Assembly: GCA_005776545.1 (NCBI GenBank)
Contig: SXOY01000165.1
Coordinates: 1 to 6,195 of the forward strand
Origin: Planctomycetia bacterium
Lineage (GTDB): Bacteria > Planctomycetota > Phycisphaerae > Phycisphaerales > UBA1924
Direction: 5' to 3'
DNA length: 6,195 nucleotides
The translations under genes were made by a program, and so were the position numbers. Each line of letters begins with the position of its first letter. The stretch's first letter is position 1. Below are positions 1 to 3,624 of this stretch, in pieces. The notes under the pieces were generated by a model, which was not told the DNA's origin, did no database searches, and saw only the letters and a list, made by a program, of their open reading frames with translations.

Positions 1-341
1 ACGGACACTCCCACGATCCCCTTTCGCTCATCGGCAATTCGGATCAGTGTCTCTGGGTTCGCATCTTGGGCGATTCCCTTTCCATCGGTGTCAACGGTGC
101 CCCAGTTGATTCGATCAGTTGCGAAGCTGCCGCTGGCCGCGTTCAGATCGCGAAATGCATCTGACAACTCAAGGGTCTTCGACTGCTCACGGCGTGTGTA
201 GACCGAATAACCGGTTGCCACCAGTGCAACTAGCAATAGAAGCCAAGTTCCATACTTCTTCAGGAAGTCCACAAAGTCCTGATTCAGGCGCGACTCTTCA
301 AGTCCTGCCCGATCGCGAATTTCAAAATGCCGTTGTTCCAT
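1..341 (-). CDS. Membrane-anchored protein, YfgM/TPR-like N-terminus (partial)
   Basis: The frame is open from an ATG at 341 down to the left edge, giving the first 113 residues of a longer protein; the C-terminus is missing. The first 29 residues are charged and amphipathic and include a run ending LNQDFVDFLKKYG. Residues about 30-48 (YGTWLLLLVALVATGYSVY) form one membrane segment, followed by Arg-Arg and a soluble region. A short cytoplasmic N-terminus, a single membrane segment and then a helical soluble domain is the layout of the YfgM/TPR_21 family of anchored TPR proteins, which assist envelope protein folding in some bacteria. No TPR unit is complete within the window, so this family call is inference. 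The start is supported by GGAG five bases upstream. It is the last visible gene of the leftward cluster, 57 bp after the GTPase gene. Confidence 0.72.
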   Translation of the reverse strand, partial: MEQRHFEIRDRAGLEESRLNQDFVDFLKKYGTWLLLLVALVATGYSVYTRREQSKTLELSDAFRDLNAASGSFATDRINWGTVDTDGKGIAQDANPETLIRIADERKGIVGVS

Positions 342-346
342 GACTG

Positions 347-350
347 CTCC
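347..350 (-). promoter_or_regulatory. Shine-Dalgarno site of the membrane protein
   Basis: On the minus strand GGAG lies five bases before the ATG at 341. It fixes the start of the partial membrane-protein gene and is one of only two clear Shine-Dalgarno sites in the window. It follows directly on a T5 run that could belong to a terminator-like hairpin. Confidence 0.6.
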
Positions 351-373
351 AAAAACCGCAGGTCGCAACCCGC
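351..373 (-). terminator. Possible weak intrinsic terminator or attenuator
   Basis: On the minus strand the arms GCGGGT and ACCTGC (one G-T pair) enclose the tetraloop TGCG, followed by GG and then TTTTT. This resembles a short intrinsic terminator between the GTPase gene and the membrane-protein gene. The stem is only six pairs and the T run only five, so termination would be partial at best. If it works, it would lower expression of the downstream gene relative to coaX and the GTPase. It may equally be chance. Confidence 0.27.
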
Positions 374-398
374 CGTGCCGCGATCATAGGAAGGTCTT

Positions 399-1382
399 TC
401 AGGTCCAGAATTTCCAGGGAACGTGCAAATCAATGCACTCCTGCGGCACAAGCGTCTCACGAACCCCCGATGCGAGGGTGTTCACACTCGCTGCAGACCG
501 GACACTGACCTTCCAATCTGCATGCCAGGAAACATCTCCAAGATCGGAACGAAGTTGAACCACTTTGGTAGATGCAACTGAAACGCCCGGGGGTGGCGGA
601 GGCGGGGCACTGGTCGTATCACCACAAAGCAATATCAGGCTTGCGGTTTCCAATAAGGCAAGTGCCTGGGTTCGCGCTGCGATTTCTATCTCGTCATGTG
701 TATCGCGCAATCCCGGTGTATCGATCCAGCGTACTACAAGGCCGTCAAGATCCAGCCAGACTCCCACGTGGTCCCGCGTTGTGCCGGGCATATCCGCAAC
801 AATTGCAATATCGCGGCGGGCCAGCGCGTTAGCGAGTGAACTTTTCCCAATATTCGCGCCACCAAGAACGACAACGCGAGGCGGGACCAGCAACCGATTC
901 AAGACCAGATCTCTCCTGGGATCATGTACAGGATGTGGCACATTCCACAATGTTGGCTGGCGAAGCAAAGCAGAAACGGCTCGCGGACTTCGTGCGCTGG
1001 CCAGAGCATCGAGCATGTGCGATTCAATCGCAGTGTGTGCCTCGGGGAAAGTACATGAATCTGGTTGATTTTTTTCGATACATCCCGATGCAATCAATTT
1101 CGCCGCCGCAAGCCGAAGGATCAGTGGGCCACCATGTGGCATCAGGAGCCAGAGTTTTTCTGTGATCCGCGCGACCAGACCATCATCGAGCGAGAGGATT
1201 TTGCACCGCTTCACCTCACCCACTGCCATCGTGGGAAAGCCGAGTTGAGTAACCGAGCTTTCTTCGCCACCCAATTCGATCATTGCAACTGCAGCGCCGC
1301 CATCAGCACGCGGCGTAACAACTCGAAACCAACTTTGCTCATTCACTGCGCTCACTGTGTTCAACACGTTGCCCTCAATCAT
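399..1382 (-). CDS. Degenerate MnmE/TrmE-like GTPase
   Basis: A 327-residue protein. Residues about 8-40 (TPRADGGAAVAMIELGG) match the start of the MnmE N-terminal folate-binding domain (usual form TPPGRGGIGVIRLSG). The G domain follows: G1 at 174-181 (GGANIGKS), G2 GTTRD at 200-204, G3 DTPG at 221-224. G4 is altered to LRSD (277-280) instead of NKxD, and G5 may be SAA near 296. A six-proline run precedes G4. True MnmE is about 450 residues, has a helical domain flanking the G domain and ends in CxGK, used in tRNA wobble-uridine modification. Here the helical domain is mostly missing and the protein ends HVPWKFWT, so tRNA modification is unlikely; function unknown. The ATG at 1382 overlaps the coaX stop by 8 nt. 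Alternatives are ATG 1391, or GTG 1367/TTG 1364, which have GAGGG just upstream. Confidence 0.85.
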   Translation of the reverse strand: MIEGNVLNTVSAVNEQSWFRVVTPRADGGAAVAMIELGGEESSVTQLGFPTMAVGEVKRCKILSLDDGLVARITEKLWLLMPHGGPLILRLAAAKLIASGCIEKNQPDSCTFPEAHTAIESHMLDALASARSPRAVSALLRQPTLWNVPHPVHDPRRDLVLNRLLVPPRVVVLGGANIGKSSLANALARRDIAIVADMPGTTRDHVGVWLDLDGLVVRWIDTPGLRDTHDEIEIAARTQALALLETASLILLCGDTTSAPPPPPPGVSVASTKVVQLRSDLGDVSWHADWKVSVRSAASVNTLASGVRETLVPQECIDLHVPWKFWT

Positions 1383-2190
1383 CCTCTTCATCTTCAATGT
1401 CTTCCTCATCAGCATCTGGAGTTTCGATGTCACCTTCTGCGGCTTTGACAAACGCTTCGTGAATTCCAATCAGTTGCAAGCTCGGAATGATCTTCTCGAC
1501 TAACTCATCGTTTTCAAAGAGCATCGCCGCATCGCCACCGGTGGCAATCACCGTCGGATAGGCCTCGTAGTACTCTGCGTAGCGATCAATCAGGAAATGA
1601 ACAAGGCCGCGGACTGAGGCGATTGCACCGAGCGTCATCGCGTGACGTGTGTCTTTGCCCAGTGGGCCGCGAACACCGTCTGGGACCGAAAACTCAACCA
1701 GCGGCAGGGCGGGAATCTGATCGTGAAGCGCCTTGAGGTTCATCCGCACACCGGGGGCGATCGCTCCACCCTGGAATGTGCCCTCGCCATCTACAAAATC
1801 GACAGTCGTCGCAGTTCCACAATCGATGACAATGCACGCCTGCCCGATTTTGGAATATGCACCGATTGCATTCAAGAGCCGGTCTTGCCCGATGGTCGAA
1901 GGGTCATCCAGTGCGATTGCGATCGGCACGGGAAAATCTCGCCCCACGCGAAAAACCTCGTTTCCCGACAGCGCCTCAACTTCAGACTGAACGGCATCGG
2001 CAACTTTGTCGTTCACAGAGGCAAGAGCGATCGACACACCCTCTTTGGACAATTCAGTCAACCTCGCGACAATGCCCGCGATATCGGTGTTGAAATGGGC
2101 TTCAAACGAATCGAGGTCTTTGCCTCGAAAGATCCCAAGCTTGGTGCGGCTGTTCCCGACCGATGCGACGATTAAGGGCTGCATGCTCAT
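1375..2190 (-). CDS. coaX: Type III pantothenate kinase
   Basis: Phosphorylates pantothenate with ATP, the first committed step of coenzyme A synthesis, in the cytosol. The 271-residue product is close to the family's usual 255-260 plus a tail. Visible motifs are the phosphate-1 loop SVGNSRTKLG (10-19), GQDRLLNAIGAY (101-112) with the proposed catalytic Asp103, VIDCGTATTVDFVD (121-134), GGAIAPGVRMNLKAL (141-155) and VIATGGDAA (214-222). Two departures stand out. The first Asp of the usual DxGNT motif is Ser10 (codon TCG), and the last 18 residues are almost all Asp and Glu. The ATG at 2190 was chosen because it places the phosphate loop at the normal distance from the N-terminus; a TTG at 2199 and an ATG at 2184 are in frame, and none has a strong Shine-Dalgarno. 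It is first in the leftward cluster and overlaps the GTPase start. Confidence 0.93.
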   Translation of the reverse strand: MSMQPLIVASVGNSRTKLGIFRGKDLDSFEAHFNTDIAGIVARLTELSKEGVSIALASVNDKVADAVQSEVEALSGNEVFRVGRDFPVPIAIALDDPSTIGQDRLLNAIGAYSKIGQACIVIDCGTATTVDFVDGEGTFQGGAIAPGVRMNLKALHDQIPALPLVEFSVPDGVRGPLGKDTRHAMTLGAIASVRGLVHFLIDRYAEYYEAYPTVIATGGDAAMLFENDELVEKIIPSLQLIGIHEAFVKAAEGDIETPDADEEDIEDEEDD

Positions 2191-2328
2191 GTGGCCCAAC
2201 CCTAGCGTCCTATCCCGCCGTTGGCACTATCATCACCACCCATGCCCCGCTGTACCGCCGACAAAACGATTGAACGCAAGATCATCAGTGGTTTCGCATT
2301 TCCCCTAGGTGTATACCCCGTAGAGGAA
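2191..2328. other. Divergent intergenic region between coaX and the unknown acidic gene
   Basis: If the rightward gene starts at 2329, this 138-bp stretch must hold both divergent promoters. I see no pair of -35 and -10 hexamers with good spacing on either strand; TTGAAC at 2270 and TATACC at 2312 are 36 bp apart, too far. In-frame starts for the rightward gene also exist here (TTG 2221, ATG 2242), neither with a Shine-Dalgarno, so part of the region may be coding. Confidence 0.4.
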
Positions 2329-3252
2329 ATGTCCCCCAAGGCCGGTTACACCATTCAGTTTGAAGCCGCCGATGGTGGCGGCGAAGAAGATGACGATGAA
2401 TGGGAAGAATGGCCCGATCGTTACGTTTTTGATGTGGTTATCTCGGCGACCCGCGTAGAAGCCCTCTGCAAAGCCCTGTTTTCCCTCCTTCCGGGACGCG
2501 TATATCCCATCATGGATGTCCTGGGACGCGATGCCTATCGCGAAGTTGATCCATACATCACATATGACCTGGTGGGGACAGATCGATTTCTAAATGCGTG
2601 CCGCTGGCTTCGTGATTTTCTATTTGAAGATGGCCTAATTGGTTTTGGCGCGATGAGCGAGGAACCATTTTTCTACATTTTTATAGACGAGCACAAAATC
2701 GTCACCATCCGCTGCGAACCAAAACTAAAAGAACGTGTCGAGAAAACCCTCGCCGCCTTTGACTTGCAGGCAATACCTGAACCCGCCGGCGCAGACTCGG
2801 CTTCGCACGAACACCGAGGAGCATTGCTTGCCCCACCTGCTGAACCAGACCTCTTAGATGGCGATCAGGTGCTCGAATTCCTGCGTGATGATTGGAACCT
2901 CGTTCTCAACATCGACCCCGAAACCAATGTTGATGATGAAGGAAAAGAACTTGGCTCTACTCCATGGCGGTGCATGCTCCGCGGCGAAAACGACAACGAA
3001 ACCCGCTACGCCATCGTCATCGTTTCAGCCCCCTGTTACAGGGAGGCCGAAGACCTGGCGATAGGTAGACTCGCTGAAATGTGCGACAAGGCTGAAATTG
3101 ATTTTGAAGAAGCCATCGTGCTCACCGCGGACCGACTCACAAAGGAAGACTTGGCCGCACAAATCGAGAAACTGACAGGCACAAAGCCCAAATCGACAAA
3201 AATTTTGCCAGATAAGCAAGTTCTTGCATCCGACTGGGTTGGAGGCCTGTAA
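2329..3252 (+). CDS. Acidic cytosolic protein of unknown function
   Basis: I do not recognise this family. From ATG 2329 the product has 307 residues, no signal peptide and no membrane segment, and is strongly acidic. A Gly/Asp/Glu-rich stretch with Trp (17-28, GGEEDDDEWEEW) precedes a well-formed region at about 31-130 (YVFDVVISATRVEALCKALFSL through FFYIFIDEHKIVTIRCEP) that alternates strands and helices. A Pro/Ala-rich linker (about 148-172) joins it to a second alpha/beta region (175-305) with VLEFLRDDWN and AIVIVSAPCYREAEDLA. No catalytic signature is visible. The long open frame and coding-like composition support a real gene. The start is uncertain: 2329 has GAGGAA directly before ATG, closer than usual, while ATG 2242 and TTG 2221 would add 29 or 36 residues. 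It is transcribed away from coaX and apparently alone. Confidence 0.82.
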   Translation: MSPKAGYTIQFEAADGGGEEDDDEWEEWPDRYVFDVVISATRVEALCKALFSLLPGRVYPIMDVLGRDAYREVDPYITYDLVGTDRFLNACRWLRDFLFEDGLIGFGAMSEEPFFYIFIDEHKIVTIRCEPKLKERVEKTLAAFDLQAIPEPAGADSASHEHRGALLAPPAEPDLLDGDQVLEFLRDDWNLVLNIDPETNVDDEGKELGSTPWRCMLRGENDNETRYAIVIVSAPCYREAEDLAIGRLAEMCDKAEIDFEEAIVLTADRLTKEDLAAQIEKLTGTKPKSTKILPDKQVLASDWVGGL

Positions 3253-3291
3253 ACCGTTGCTGCCTGGACCTCGCGAAATAGCTAGAAAAGT

Positions 3292-3321
3292 CGATCAAAA
3301 CTTGGGCAACCATTTTGATCG
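3292..3321. repeat. Perfect 9-bp inverted repeat after the acidic gene
   Basis: CGATCAAAA at 3292-3300 and its complement TTTTGATCG at 3313-3321 enclose a 12-base loop, starting 40 bp after the stop codon at 3252. It could act as a transcript-end hairpin, but no T run follows and the A/T pairs sit next to the loop rather than at the base. A dyad binding site is an equal possibility. Confidence 0.5.
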
Positions 3322-3339
3322 GATAAAGTTCGGGTACTA

Positions 3340-3448
3340 GCGGAAGACTTCTTTTAGGATAGCCGTTTGCATCCGGAGCGCAAAGCCGCTATCTTCCGCA
3401 CCTCACACGCGCTTTTTATGGTCACCGACCGTAAGGGGGTCGCGTGTG
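3340..3448 (+). other. Tandem compound hairpins, candidate structured RNA
   Basis: The first element pairs GCGGAAGA (3340-3347) with TCTTCCGC (3392-3399). Inside it GATAGC (3358-3363) can pair with GCTATC (3388-3393), and TTTGC (3366-3370) with GCAAA (3380-3384). The outer and inner stems share two bases, so they fit only with a shortened inner stem or as alternatives. Four bases later CACACGCG (3404-3411) pairs perfectly with CGCGTGTG (3441-3448), with a possible small inner stem ACC/GGT (3428-3430 with 3438-3440). So much nested complementarity in 109 bases is more than I expect from chance and looks like an RNA fold. I cannot match it to a known family. The strand is a guess based on the downstream T run. 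Confidence 0.35.
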
Positions 3449-3460
3449 GACCCGAATCGA

Positions 3461-3494
3461 CAGCGAATCAATTCGACTCGCTGGCACTGTTTTT
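3461..3494 (+). terminator. Possible intrinsic terminator ending the hairpin series
   Basis: CAGCGA (3461-3466) pairs with TCGCTG (3478-3483) around an 11-base loop, and a T5 run occupies 3490-3494, six bases after the stem. The gap between stem and T run is longer than in a strong terminator. If real, it would end a short RNA covering the preceding hairpins, or transcription from the acidic gene, 130 bp before the secretin-like gene. Confidence 0.33.
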
Positions 3495-3509
3495 GGGCTG
3501 AAGCTTCTA

Positions 3510-3523
3510 TTGCATAACTGCAA
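3510..3523. repeat. Palindrome TTGCA-TAAC-TGCAA
   Basis: Two perfect five-base arms separated by four bases lie about 100 bp before the secretin-like start. The size and position fit a regulator binding site, but a five-base arm occurs often by chance and no regulator is encoded here. Confidence 0.3.
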
Positions 3524-3614
3524 ATGGACTTCAGGTAGGTTTGTCGTCGGTTCGTACTCTTGTGGGCTTTGACAGATTGTCGGCGGAGACACGGAAAGTT
3601 CGCCGCTACGACTT

Positions 3615-3618
3615 GGAG
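3615..3618 (+). promoter_or_regulatory. Shine-Dalgarno site of the secretin-like gene
   Basis: GGAG lies six bases before the ATG at 3625. It fixes the start that places a standard signal peptide at the N-terminus of the long open frame. Confidence 0.65.
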
Positions 3619-3624
3619 ATCAGC

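Larger units (their letters stand above)
3253..3624. other. 372-bp intergenic region rich in inverted repeats
   Basis: No convincing protein gene lies between the unknown acidic gene and the secretin-like gene. The region holds, in order, a 9-bp inverted repeat (3292-3321), a compound hairpin (3340-3399), an 8-bp-stem hairpin (3404-3448), a hairpin followed by T5 (3461-3494) and a short palindrome (3510-3523). From 3524 to 3614 I see only a consensus-like TTGACA at 3569 without a matching -10 box. The 5' leader and promoter of the secretin-like gene should lie in its right half. Confidence 0.6.

Noticed and set aside
565..1068. Plus-strand open frame of 167 codons opposite the GTPase gene
   Set aside because: The minus strand carries clear GTPase motifs through the whole span; the plus-strand product has no recognisable domain.
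2301..2318. CCTAGG and GTATAC six-base palindromes before the acidic gene
   Set aside because: They are short, do not form one larger dyad, and need no special explanation.
3358..3393. Similarity to the class I cyclic-di-GMP riboswitch (CGCAAAGCC at 3379-3387)
   Set aside because: The nine-base core matches my memory of that riboswitch and a secretin-like gene lies downstream, but the preceding GGCAAACC and GAAA tetraloop are not present and the 3' helix does not fit. An Infernal search with the family model would settle it.
3418..3501. 27-codon open frame starting ATGGTCACC in the intergenic region
   Set aside because: It has no Shine-Dalgarno, overlaps the hairpin arms and T run, and is short enough to occur by chance; only ribosome profiling could rescue it.
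3569..3574. TTGACA, a perfect -35 hexamer before the secretin-like gene
   Set aside because: No -10-like hexamer lies 16-18 bases downstream, so I do not call a promoter.
3541..3586. Near-direct repeat TTGTCGTCGG / TTGTCGGCGG
   Set aside because: Only two copies, nine of ten bases identical, 36 bp apart; too weak to support a regulatory site.
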